Part shown: positions 52,671 through 63,915 of the stretch, in pieces
Layout of the letters: the number at the start of each line of letters is the position of its first letter
How positions within the stretch are numbered: the stretch's first letter is position 1
From: Eutreptiella sp. 'Long Island Sound 2002'
Lineage: Eukaryota > Euglenozoa > Euglenophyceae > Eutreptiales > Eutreptiaceae
NCBI GenBank assembly: GCA_964036045.1
Contig: OZ038380.1
Location: forward strand, 7,587,913 to 7,651,912
Reading direction: 5' to 3'
Length of the DNA stretch: 64,000 nt
Notes under the pieces: generated by a model
Told to the model about the DNA's origin: nothing
Databases searched by the model: none
What the model saw: only the letters and a program-made list of their open reading frames with translations
Translations under genes and position numbers: made by a program

Positions 52671-54899
52671 CCGCAAAAAACACACGGTTAGACCCCAGTT
52701 TTGTGTGCAATAATGATTTACCACAGTCCAACCATGACTTCTGCACAAAGGCTGCATGGCCAAGACCGAGCCAGTTTTGGAGCATTTTGACCACAATGTG
52801 GGGCACAAACAGTGAGTGCAGCATTGCCGCAAATAACACATGGTGAGACCCCAGTTTTGTGTGTAATAATGATTTACCACAGTCCAACCATGACTTCTGC
52901 ACAAAGGCTGCATGGCCAAGACCGAGCCAGTTTTGGAGCATTGTGACCACAATGTGGGGCACAAACAGTGAGTGCAGCATTGCCGCAAAAAACACATGGT
53001 TAGACCCCAGTTTGGTGTGTAATAATGATTTACCACAGTCCAACCATGACTTCTGCACAAAGGCTGCATGGCCAAGACCGAGCCAGTTTTGGAGCATTGT
53101 GACCACAATGTGGGGCACAAACAGTGAGTGCAGCATTGCCGCAAATAACACATGGTGAGACCCGAGTTTTGTGTGTAATAATGATTTACCACAGTCCAAC
53201 CATGACTTCTGCACAAAAACTGCATGGCCAAGACCGAGCCAGTTTTGGGGCATAGTGGCCACAATGTGGGGCCCAAACTGTGAGTGCAGCATTGCCGCAA
53301 AAAACACACGGTGAGGCCCCAGTTTTGTGTGTAATAATGATTTACCACAGTCCAATCATGACTTCTGCACAAAGGCTGCATGGCCAAGACCGACCCAGTT
53401 TTGGAGCATTGTGACCACAATGAGGGGCACAAACAGTGAGTGCAGCATTGCCGCAAAAAACACACGGTGAGGCCCCAGTTTTGTGTGTAATAATGATTTA
53501 CCACAGTCCAATCATGACTTCTGCACAAAGGCTGCATGGCCAAGACCGAGCCAGTTTCGGGGCACAGTGGCCACAATGTGGGGCACAAACAGTGAGTGCA
53601 GCAATGCCGCAAAAAACACATGGTTAGACCCCAGTTTTGTGTGCAATAATGATTTACCACAGTCCAACCATGACTTCTGCACAAAGGCTGCATGGCCAAG
53701 ACCGAGCCAGTTTGGGGGCACAGTGGCCACAAGGTGGGGCACAAACTGTGAGTGCAGCATTGCCGCAAATAACACATGGTGAGACCCCAGTTTTGTGTGT
53801 AATAATGATTTACCACAGTCGAACCACGACTTCTGCACAAAAACTGCATGGCCAAGACCGAGCCAGTTTTGGGGCATAGTGGCCACAATGTGGGGCACAA
53901 ACTGTGAGTGCAGCATTGCCGCAAAAAACACATGGCGTGACCCCAGTTTTGTGTGTAATAATGATTTACCACAGTCGAACCACGACTTCTGCACAAAAAC
54001 TGCATGGCCAAGACCGAGCCAGTTTTGGGGCTTAGTGGCCACAATGTGGGGCACAAACTGTGAGTGCAGCATTGCCGCAAAAAACACATGGCGTGACCCC
54101 AGTTTTGTGTGTAATAATGATTTACCACAGTCCAATCATGACTTCTGCACAAAGGCTGCATGGCCAAGACCGACCCAGTTTTGGAGCATTGTGACCACAA
54201 TGAGGGGCACAAACAGTGAGTGCAGCATTGCCGCAAAAAACACACGGTGAGGCCCCAGTTTTGTCTGTAATAATGATTTACCACAGTCCAATCATGACTT
54301 CTGCACAAAGGCTGCATGGCCAAGACCGAGCCAGTTTTGGGGCACAGTGGCCACAATGGGGGGCACAAACAGTGAGTGCAGCATTGCCGCAAATAACACA
54401 TGGTGAGACCCCAGTTTTGTGTGCAATAATGATTTACCACAGTCCAACCATGACTTCTGCACAAAGGCTGCATGGCCAAGACCGAGCCAGTTTTGGGGCA
54501 CAGTGGCCACAAGGTGGGGCACAAACTGTGAGTGCAGCATTGCCGCAAATAACACATGGTGAGACCCCAGTTTTGTGTGTAATAATGATTTACCACAGTC
54601 CAACCATGACTTCTGCACAAAGGCTGCATGGCCAAGACCGAGCCAGTTTTGGAGAATTTTGACCACAATGTGGGGCACAAACAGTGAGTGCAGCATTGCC
54701 GCAAATAACACATGGTGAGACCCCAGTTTTGTGTGTAATAATGATTTACCACAGTCCAACCATGACTTCTGCACAAAATCTGCATGGCCAAGACCGAGCC
54801 AGTTTTGGAGCATTGTGACCACAATGTGGGGCACAAACAGTGAGTGCAGCATTGCCGCAAATAACACATGGTGAGACCCCAGTTTTGTGTGTAATAATG

Positions 54900-56190
54900 A
54901 TTTACCACAGTCCAACCATGACTTCTGCACAAAGACTGCATGGCCAAGACCGAGCCAGTTTTGGGGCATAGTGGCCACAATGCGGGGCACAAAGTGTGAG
55001 TGCAGCATTGCCGCAAAAAACATACGGTGAGGCCCCAGTTTTGTGTGTAATAATGATTTACCACAGTCGAACCACGACTTCTGCACAAAGGCTGCATGGC
55101 CAAGACCGAGCCAGTTTTGGGGCACAGTGGCCACAATGTGCGGCACAAACTGTGAGTGCAGCATTGCCGCAAAAAACACATGGTGAGACCCCAGTTTGGG
55201 GTGCAATAATGATTTACCACAGTCCAACCATGACTTCTGCACAAAATCTGCATGGCCAAGACCGAGCCAGCTTTGGAGCATTGTGACCACAATGTGGGAC
55301 ACAAACTGTGAGTGCAGCATTGCCGCAAAAAACACATGGTGAGGCCCCAGTTTTGTGTGTAATAATGATTTACCACAGTCCAACCATGACTTCTGCACAA
55401 AGGCTGCATGGCCAAGACCGAGCCAGTTTTGGGGCACAGTGGCCACAATGTGGGGCACAAACTGTGAGTGCAGCATTGCCGCAAAAAACACATGGTGAGA
55501 CCCCAGTTTTGTGTGTAATAATGATTTACCACAGTCCAACCATGACTTCTGCACAAAAACTGCATGGCCAAGACCGAGCCAGTTTTGGGGCATAGTGGCC
55601 ACAATGTGGGGCACAAAGTGTGAGTGCAGCATTGCCGCAAAAAACATACGGTGAGGCCCCAGTTTTGTGTGTAATAATGATTTACCACAGTCGAACCACG
55701 ACTTCTGCACAAAGGCTGCATGGCCAAGACCGAGCCAGTTTTGGGGCACAGTGGCCACAATGTGCGGCACAAACTGTGAGTGCAGCATTGCCGCAAAAAA
55801 CACATGGTGAGACCCCAGTTTGGGGTGTAATAATGATTTACCACAGTCCAATCATGACTTGTGCACAAAGGCTGCATGGCCAAGACCGAGCCAGCTTTGG
55901 AGCATTGTGACCACAATGTGGGACACAAACTGTGAGTGCAGCATTGCCGCAAAAAACACATGGTGAGGCCCCAGTTTTGTGTGTAATAATGATTTACCAC
56001 AGTCCAACCATGACTTCTGCACAAAGGCTGCATGGCCAAGACCGAGCCAGTTTTGGGGCACAGTGGCCACAATGTGGGGCACAAACTGTGAGTGCAGCAT
56101 TGCCGCAAAAAACACATGGTGAGACCCCAGTTTTGTGTGCAATAATGATTTACCACAGTCCAACCATGACTTCTGCACAAAGGCTGCATG
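54900..56190. repeat. 4-mer higher-order repeat, 624 bp
   Basis: About 54,900-55,523 and 55,524-56,147 match at +624 (4 x 156). Each contains AAAGTGTGAGTG, CATACGGTGAGG, GTCGAACCACGAC, TGTGCGGC, AGTTTGGGGTG and TGTGGGACACAA. The same variant series is found in the domain IV 9-mer near 37.7-37.9 kb, so this block is related to domain IV although it sits inside domain V. Confidence 0.8.
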
Positions 56191-56711
56191 GCCAAGACCG
56201 AGCCAGTTTTGGAGCATTGTGACCACAATGAGGGGCACAAACTGTGAGTGGAGCATTGCCGCAATAAACACATGGTTAGACCCCAGTTTTGTGTGTAATA
56301 ATGATTTACCACAGTCCAACCATGACTTCTGCACAAAGGCTGCATGGCCAAGACCGAGCCAGTTTTGCGGCACAGTGGCCACAATGTGGGGCACAAACTG
56401 TGAGTGCAGCATTGCCGCAAAACACACACGGTGAGACCCCAGTTTTGTGTGTAATAATGCTTTACCACAGTCCAACCATGACTTCTGCACAAAACTTGTA
56501 TGGCCAAGACCGAGCCAGTTTTGGAGCATTGTGACCACAATGTGGGGCACAAACTGTGAGTGCAGCATTGCCGCAAAAAACACATGGTGAGACCCCAGTT
56601 TTGTGTGCAATAATGATTTACCACAGTCCAACCATGACTTCTGCACAAAGGCTGCATGGCCAAAACCCAGCCAGTTTTGGAGCATTGTGACCACAATGAG
56701 GGGCACAAACT

Positions 56712-57370
56712 GTGAGTGCAGCATTGCCGCAAAAAACACATGGTGAGACCCCAGTTTTGTGTGTAATAATGATTTACCACAGTCCAACCATGACTTCTGC
56801 ACAAAGGCTGCATGGCCAAGACCGAGCCAGTTTTGGGGCACAGTGGCCACAATGTGGGGCACGAACTGTGAGTGCAGCATTGCCGCAAAAAACACACGGT
56901 GAGACCCCAGTTTTGTGTGTAATAATGATTTACCACAGTCCAATCATGACTTCTGCACAAAAACTGTATGGCCAAGACCGAGCCAATTTTGGAGCATTGT
57001 GACCACAATGTGGGGCACAAACTGTGAGTGCAGCATTGCCGCAAAAAACACATGGTGAGGCCCCAGTTTTGTGTGTAATAATGATTTACCACAGTCCAAC
57101 CATGACTTCTGCACAAAGGCTGCATGGCCAAGACCGACCCAGTTTTGGAGCATTGTGACCACAATGAGGGGCACAAACAGTGAGTGCAGCATTGCCGCAA
57201 AAAACACGCGGTGAGGCCCCAGTTTTGTGTGTAATAATGATTTACCACAGTCCAATCATGACTTCTGCACAAAGGCTGCATGGCCAAGACCGAGCCAGTT
57301 TTGGGGCACAGTGGCCACAATGTGGGGCACAAACAGTGAGTGCAGCATTGCCGCAAAAATCACATGGTTA
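56712..57370. repeat. Distant copy of the 52.0-52.7 kb segment
   Basis: Monomers at about 56,712-57,345 match about 52,032-52,665 at +4,680 (30 x 156), sharing ACTGTATGG or ACTGTACGG, GAGCCAATTTTGG, GACCGACCCAG and CACACGG or CACGCGG. It closes domain V with the sequence type that ends the 11-mer block. Confidence 0.78.
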
Positions 57371-57504
57371 GACCCCAGTTTTGTGTGTAATAATGATTTA
57401 CCACAGTCCAATCATGACTTCTGCACAAAGGCTGCATGGCCAAGACCGAGCCAGTTTTGGGGCACAGTGGCCACAATGTGGGACACAAACAGTGAGTGCA
57501 GCCT

Positions 57505-57530
57505 TGCCGCACAAAAACACATGGTTAGAC
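57505..57530 (+). other. 157-bp monomer: +1 base near the A-tract
   Basis: GCCTTGCCGCACAAAAACAC replaces GCATTGCCGCAAAAAACAC. The A-tract is interrupted by a C and one base is gained, ending the frame that is open leftward. Confidence 0.88.
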
Positions 57531-57628
57531 CCCAGTTTGGTGTGTAATAATGATTTACGACAGTCCAATCATGACTTCTGCACAAAGGCTGCATGGCCAA
57601 GACCGAGCCAGTTTCGGGGCACAGTGGC

Positions 57629-57645
57629 CACAATGTGGGCACAAA
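57629..57645 (+). other. 155-bp monomer: one G lost in TGTGGGGCAC
   Basis: ACAATGTGGGCACAAAC has three G where four are usual. The same deletion recurs 1,091 bp later at about 58,720, so it was copied with the 7-mer. Confidence 0.9.
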
Positions 57646-58719
57646 CTGTGAGTGCAGCATTGCCGCAAAAAACACATGGTGAGACCCCAGTTTTGTGTGC
57701 AATAATGATTTACCACAGTCCAACCATGACGTCTGCACAAAGGCTGCATGGCCAAGACCGAGCCAGTTTTGGGGCATTGTGACCACAATGTGGGGCACAA
57801 GCAGTGAGTGCAGCATTGCCGCAAAAAACACATGGTGAGACCCCAGTCTTGTGTGTAATAATGATTTACCACAGTCCAATCATGACTTCTGCACAAAGGC
57901 TGCATGGCCAAGACCGAGCCAGTTTTGGGGCACAGTGGCCACAATGTGGGGCACAAACAGTGAGTGCAGCATTGCCGCAAAAAACACATGGTGAGACCCC
58001 AGTTTTGTGTGCAATAATGATTTACGGCAGTCCAACCATGATTTCTGCACAAAGGCTGCATGGCCAAGACCTAGCCAGTTTTGGAGCATTGTGACCACAA
58101 TGTGGGGCACAAGCAGTGAGTGCAGCATTGCCAGGAAAAGCACATGGTGAGACCCCAGTCTTGTGTGTAATAATGATTTACCACAGTCCAACCATGACTT
58201 CTGCACAAAGGCTGCATGGCCAAGACCGAACCAGCTTTGGGGCACAGTGGCCACAATGTGGGGCACAAACAGTGAGTGCAGCATTGCCGCAAAAAACACA
58301 CGGTGAGACCCCAGTTTTGTGTGCAATAATGATTCACCACAGTCCAATCATGACTTCTCCACAAAACCTGCATGGCCAAGACCGAGCCAGTTTTGGGGCA
58401 CAGTGGCCACAATGTGGGGCACAAACAGTGAGTGCAGCATTGCCGCAAAAAACACATGGTGAGACCCCAGTTTTGTGTGCAATAATGATTTACCACAGTC
58501 CAACCATGATTTCTGCACAAAGGCTGCATGGCCAAGACCGAGCCAGTTTTGGAGCATTGTGACCACAATGTGGGGCACAAACTGTGAGTGCAGCATTGCC
58601 GCAAAAAACACATGGTGAGACCCCAGTTTTGTGTGTAATAATGATTTACAACAGTCCAACCATGACTTCTGCACAAAGGCTGCATGGCCAAGACCGAGCC
58701 AGTTTCGGGGCACAGTGGC

Positions 58720-58736
58720 CACAATGTGGGCACAAA
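58720..58736 (+). other. 155-bp monomer: copy of the 57,629 deletion
   Basis: ACAATGTGGGCACAAAC repeats the 57,629 variant in the second 7-mer copy, also next to CAGTTTCGGGGC, confirming duplication of the whole unit. Confidence 0.9.
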
Positions 58737-60409
58737 CTGTGAGTGCAGCATTGCCGCAAAAAACACATGGTGAGACCCCAGTTTTGTGTGCAATAATGAT
58801 TTACCACAGTCCAACCATGACGTCTGCACAAAGGCTGCATGGCCAAGACCGAGCCAGTTTTGGGGCATTGTGACCACAATGAGGGGCACAAGCAGTGAGT
58901 GCAGCATTGCCGCAAAAAACACATGGTGAGACCCCAGTCTTGTGTGTAATAATGATTTACCACAGTCCAATCATGACTTCTGCACAAAGGCTGCATGGCC
59001 AAGACCGAGCCAGTTTTGGGGCACAGTGGCCACAATGTGGGGCACAAACTGTGAGTGCAGCATTGCCGCAAAAAACACATGGTGAGACCCCAGTTTTGTG
59101 TGCAATAATGATTTACAACAGTCCAACCATGACTGCTGCACAAAGGCTGCATGGCCAAGACCTAGCCAGTTTTGGAGCATTGTGACCACAATGTGGGGCA
59201 CAAGCAGTGAGTGCAGCATTGCCAGGAAAAGCACATGGTGAGACCCCAGTCTTGTGTGTAATAATGATTTACCACAGTCCAACCATGACTTCTGCACAAA
59301 GGCTGCATGGCCAAGACCGAACCAGCTTTGGGGCACAGTGGCCACAATGTGGGGCACAAACAGTGAGTGCAGCATTGCCGCAAAAAACACATGGTGAGAC
59401 CCCAGTTTTGTGTGCAATAATGATTCACCACAGTCCAATCATGACTTCTCCACAAAACCTGCATGGCCAAGACCGAGCCAGTTTTGGGGCACAGTGGCCA
59501 CAATGTGGGGCACAAACAGTGAGTGCAGCATTGCCGCAAAAAACACATGGTGAGACCCCAGTTTTGTGTGCAATAATGATTTACGGCAGTCCAACCATGA
59601 TTTCTGCACAAAGGCTGCATGGCCAAGACCTAGCCAGTTTTGGAGCATTGTGACCACAATGTGGGGCACAAGCAGTGAGTGCAGCATTGCCAGGAAAAGC
59701 ACATGGTGAGACCCCAGTCTTGTGTGTAATAATGATTTACCACAGTCCAACCATGACTTCTGCACAAAGGCTGCATGGCCAAGACCGAACCAGCTTTGGG
59801 GCACAGTGGCCACAATGTGGGGCACAAACAGTGAGTGCAGCATTGCCGCAAAAAACACACGGTGAGACCCCAGTTTTGTGTGCAATAATGATTCACCACA
59901 GTCCAATCATGACTTCTCCACAAAACCTGCATGGCCAAGACCGAGCCAGTTTTGGGGCACAGTGGCCACAATGTGGGGCACAAACAGTGAGTGCAGCATT
60001 GCCGCAAAAAACACATGGTGAGACCCCAGTTTTGTGTGCAATAATGATTTACCACAGTCCAACCATGATTTCTGCACAAAGGCTGCATGGCCAAGACCGA
60101 GCCAGTTTTGGAGCATTGTGACCACAATGTGGGGCACAAACTGTGAGTGCAGCATTGCCGCAAAAAACACATGGTGAGACCCCAGTTTTGTGTGTAATAA
60201 TGATTTACAACAGTCCAACCATGACTTCTGCACAAAGGCTGCATGGCCAAGACCGAGCCAGTTTTGGAGCATTGTGAGCACAATGTGGGGCACAAACTGT
60301 GAGTGCAGCATTGCCGCAAAAAACACATGGTGAGACCCCAGTTTTGTGTGCAATAATGATTTACCACAGTCCAACCATGACTTCTGCACAAAGGCTGCAT
60401 GGCCAAGAC

Positions 60410-60428
60410 CGAGCCAGGTTGGGGCACA
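60410..60428 (+). other. 155-bp monomer: CCAGGTTGGGG
   Basis: GAGCCAGGTTGGGGCAC has two T where GAGCCAGTTTTGGGGCAC has four, with an extra G: a net loss of one base. It lies at the start of domain VII and is the last length change in the window. Confidence 0.88.
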
Positions 60429-60450
60429 GTGGCCACAATGTGGGGCACAA

Positions 60451-61074
60451 ACAGTGAGTGCAGCATTGCCGCAAAAAACACATGGTGAGACCCCAGTTTT
60501 GTGTGTAATAATGATTTACCACAGTCCAACCATGACTTCTGCACAAAGGCTGCATGGCCAAGACCGAGCCAGTTTTGGGGCACAGTGACCACAATGTGGG
60601 GCACAAGCAGTGAGTGCAGCATTGCCGCAAAAAACGCACGGTGAGACCCCAGTTTTGTGTGCAATAATGATTTACCACAGTCCAACCATGACTTCTGCAC
60701 AAAGGCTGCATGGCCAAGACCGAGCCAGTTTTGGGGCACAGTGGCCACAATGTGGGGCACAAACAGTGAGTGCAGCATTGCCGCAAAAAACACATGGTGA
60801 GACCCCAGTTTTGTGTGTAATAATGATTTACCACAGTCCAACCATGACTTCTGCACAAAGGCTGCATGGCCAAGACCGAGCCAGTTTTGGGGCACAGTGA
60901 CCACAATGTGGGGCACAAACAGTGAGTGCAGCATTGCCGCAAAAAACGCATGGTGAGACCCCAGTTTTGTGTGCAATAATGATTTACCACAGTCCAACCA
61001 TGACTTCTGCACAAAGGCTGCATGGCCAAGACCGAGCCAGTTTTGGGTCACAGTGGCCACAATGTGGGGCACAA
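60451..61074. repeat. Dimer repeat, 312 bp, two copies
   Basis: About 60,451-60,762 and 60,763-61,074 match at +312. Each has one monomer with CACATGGTGAG and TGTGTAATAATG and one with CGCACGG or CGCATGG and TGTGCAATAATG. Confidence 0.78.
60651..60806 (+). repeat. Representative 156-bp monomer
   Basis: This unit, counted from AGTTTTGTGTG to the base before the next AGTTTTGTGTG, is close to the consensus of the right half of the array. A comparable unit counted by hand holds about 38 C and 40 G in 156 bp, so about 50% GC, with only two fixed CpG sites: ACCGAG and GCCGC. The main variable sites across the window are AAAAACTGC or AAAGGCTGC, CCAACCATG or CCAATCATG, GGGGCACAG, GGGGCATAG or GGAGCATTG, GTGGCCAC or GTGACCAC, TGTGGGGC, TGTGCGGC or TGAGGGGC, AAACTGTG or AAACAGTG, and CACATGG, CATACGG, CACACGG or CGCATGG. 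These variants define the domains and HORs below. Confidence 0.9.
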
Positions 61075-61414
61075 ACTGTGAGTGCAGCATTGCTGCAAAA
61101 AACACATGGTGAGACCCCAGTTTTGTGTGCAATAATGATTTACCACAGTCCAACCATGACTTCTGCACAAAGGCTGCATGGCCAAGACCGAGCCAGTTTT
61201 GGAGCATTGTGACCACAATGTGGGGCACAAACTGTGAGTGCAGCATTGCCGCAAAAAACGCATGGTGAGACCCCAGTTTTGTGTGCAATAATGATTTACC
61301 ACAGTCCAACCATGACTTCTGCACAAAGGCTGCATGGCCAAGACCGAGCCAGTTTTGGAGCATTGTGAGCACAATGTGGTGCACAAACTGTGAGTGCAGC
61401 ATTGCCGCAAAAAA

Positions 61415-63915
61415 CACATGGTGAGACCCCAGTTTTGTGTGCAATAATGATTTACCACAGTCCAACCATGACTTCTGCACAAAGGCAGCATGGCCAAGAC
61501 CGAGCCAGTTTTGGAGCATTGTGACCACAATGTGGGGCACAAACTGTGAGTGCAGCATTGCCGCAAAAAACGCATGGTGAGACCCCAGTTTTGTGTGCAA
61601 TAATGATTTACCACAGTCCAACCATGACTTCTGCACAAAGGCTGCATGGCCAAGACCGAGCCAGTTTTGGAGCATTGTGACCACAATGTGGGGCACAAAC
61701 TGTGAGTGCAGCATTGCCGCAAAAAACACATGGTGAGACCCCAGTTTTGTGTGTAATAATGATTTACCACAGTCCAACCATGACTTCTGCACAAAGGCTG
61801 CATGGCCAAGACCGAGCTAGTTTTGGAGCATTGTGACCACAATGTGGGGCACAAACTGTGAGTGCAGCATTGCCGCAAAAAACGCATGGTGAGACCCCAG
61901 TTTTGTGTGCAATAATGATTTACCACAGTCCAACCATGACTTCTGCACAAAGGCTGCATGGCCAAGACCGAGCCAGTTTTGGAGCATTGTGAGCACAATG
62001 TGGGGCACAAACTGTGAGTGCAGCATTGCCGCAAAAAACACATGGTGAGACCCCAGTTTTGTGTGTAATAATGATTTACCACAGTCCAACCATGACTTCT
62101 GCACAAAGGCTGCATGGCCAAGTCCGAGCCAGTTTTGGAGCATTGTGACCACAATGTGGGGCACAAACAGTGAGTGCAGCATTGCCGCAAAAAACGCATG
62201 GTGAGACCCCTGTTTTGTGTGCAATAATGATTTACCACAGTCCAACCATGACTTCTGCACAAAGGCTGCATGGCCAAGACCGAGCCAGTTTTGGGGCACA
62301 GTGGCCACAATGTGGGGCACAAACAGTGAGTGCAGCATTGCCGCAAAAAACACATGGTGAGGCCCCAGTTTTGTGTGCAATAATGATTTACCACAGTCCA
62401 ACCATGACTTCTGCACAAAGGCTGCATGGCCAAGACCGAGCCAGTTTTGGGGCACAGTGGCCACAATGTGGGGCACAAACAGTGAGTGCAGCATTGCCGC
62501 AAAAAACGCATGGTGAGGCCCCAGTTTTGTGTGTAATAATGATTTACCACAGTCCAAACATGACTTCTGCACAAAGGCTGCATGGCCAAGACCGAGCCAG
62601 TTTTGGGGCACAGTGGCCACAATGTGGGGCACAAACAGTGAGTGCAGCATTGCCGCAAAAAACGCATGGTGAGACCCCAGTTTTGTGTGCAATAATGATT
62701 TACCACAGTCCAACCATGACTTCTGCACAAAGGCAGCATGGCCAAGACCGAGCCAGTTTTGGAGCATTGTGACCACAATGTGGGGCACAAACTGTGAGTG
62801 CAGCATTGCCGCAAAAAACGCATGGTGAGACCCCAGTTTTGTGTGCAATAATGATTTACCACAGTCCAACCATGACTTCTGCACAAAGGCTGCATGGCCA
62901 AGACCGAGCCAGTTTTGGAGCATTGTGACCACAATGTGGGGCACAAACTGTGAGTGCAGCATTGCCGCAAAAAACACATGGTGAGACCCCAGTTTTGTGT
63001 GTAATAATGATTTACCACAGTCCAACCATGACTTCTGCACAAAGGCTGCATGGCCAAGACCGAGCTAGTTTTGGAGCATTGTGACCACAATGTGGGGCAC
63101 AAACTGTGAGTGCAGCATTGCCGCAAAAAACGCATGGTGAGACCCCAGTTTTGTGTGCAATAATGATTTACCACAGTCCAACCATGACTTCTGCACAAAG
63201 GCTGCATGGCCAAGACCGAGCCAGTTTTGGAGCATTGTGAGCACAATGTGGGGCACAAACTGTGAGTGCAGCATTGCCGCAAAAAACACATGGTGAGACC
63301 CCAGTTTTGTGTGTAATAATGATTTACCACAGTCCAACCATGACTTCTGCACAAAGGCTGCATGGCCAAGTCCGAGCCAGTTTTGGAGCATTGTGACCAC
63401 AATGTGGGGCACAAACAGTGAGTGCAGCATTGCCGCAAAAAACGCATGGTGAGACCCCTGTTTTGTGTGCAATAATGATTTACCACAGTCCAACCATGAC
63501 TTCTGCACAAAGGCTGCATGGCCAAGACCGAGCCAGTTTTGGGGCACAGTGGCCACAATGTGGGGCACAAACAGTGAGTGCAGCATTGCCGCAAAAAACA
63601 CATGGTGAGGCCCCAGTTTTGTGTGCAATAATGATTTACCACAGTCCAACCATGACTTCTGCACAAAGGCTGCATGGCCAAGACCGAGCCAGTTTTGGGG
63701 CACAGTGGCCACAATGTGGGGCACAAACAGTGAGTGCAGCATTGCCGCAAAAAACGCATGGTGAGGCCCCAGTTTTGTGTGTAATAATGATTTACCACAG
63801 TCCAAACATGACTTCTGCACAAAGGCTGCATGGCCAAGACCGAGCCAGTTTTGGGGCACAGTGGCCACAATGTGGGGCACAAACAGTGAGTGCAGCATTG
63901 CCGCAAAAAACGCAT
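61415..63915. repeat. 8-mer higher-order repeat, 1,248 bp, two close copies
   Basis: AAAGGCAGCATGG (61,481 and 62,729), GAGCTAGTTTTGG (about 61,813 and 63,061), AAGTCCGAGCC (about 62,120 and 63,368), CCCCTGTTTTG (about 62,208 and 63,456) and CCAAACATGAC (about 62,555 and 63,803) are all 1,248 bp (8 x 156) apart. Copy 1 is about 61,415-62,665 and copy 2 about 62,665-63,915. I noticed almost no differences between them. A third copy may begin at about 63,915, where GTGTGCAAGAATG already differs from the earlier GTGTGCAATAATG. Confidence 0.9.

Larger units (their letters stand above)
43008..57356 (-). other. Longest stop-free frame (4,782 codons), judged non-coding
   Basis: One minus-strand frame reads through 92 monomers without a stop, giving a 52-residue repeat with the core CCTHSLCPTLWPLCPK and about six Cys per unit. 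It ends at both sides at stops made by the AAAAATCACATGG variant. It is open because 156 is divisible by three and the monomer has no stop in this frame; a second minus frame and two plus frames are also largely open. There is no unique N- or C-terminal part, no signal peptide, no intron signal and no recognisable domain. Elsewhere in the window the same frame is broken by substitutions (511, 8,796, 10,355, 28,947, 30,258, 32,691, 35,451, 38,346, 41,847) and by indels. Confidence 0.85.
48091..57370. repeat. Domain V: CGCAAATAAC / ACTGTATGG subfamily
   Basis: Diagnostic variants are GCCGCAAATAACAC, AAAAACTGTATGG, GAGCCAATTTTGG, CACACGGTGAGG, ACAAGGTGGGG and GACCGACCCAG. It contains a young-looking 11-mer HOR at its left and a 4-mer HOR near its right. 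The stretch from 42.86 to 57.5 kb, which includes all of this domain, has no single-base length change and no stop in one minus-strand frame. Confidence 0.82.
57371..60320. repeat. Domain VI: CCAGGAAAAGC 7-mer block with one-base indels
   Basis: ATTGCCAGGAAAAGCAC replaces ATTGCCGCAAAAAACAC at about 58,127, 59,218 and 59,686. Shared variants GTCTGCACAAAGG, TTTACGGCAG, CATGATTTCTGC, GACCTAGCC, CTTCTCCACAAAACC and GACCGAACCAGC mark the block. About 57,560-58,650 and 58,651-59,560 match at +1,091 (7 x 156 minus 1). About 58,010-58,650 and 59,570-60,200 match at +1,559 (10 x 156 minus 1), the latter almost perfectly. Confidence 0.85.

Noticed and set aside
43008-57356. Giant 4,782-residue Cys-rich repeat protein
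   Set aside because: The frame is open only because the unit length is a multiple of three and the monomer lacks a stop. Other frames on both strands are open too, no unique termini or known domain exist, and the same frame is broken in most other domains.
53540-58710. CENP-B box in GTTTCGGGGCAC or GTTTCGGAGC variants
   Set aside because: TTCG is present but the required downstream CGGG at the right spacing is absent, and the variant occurs in only a few monomers.
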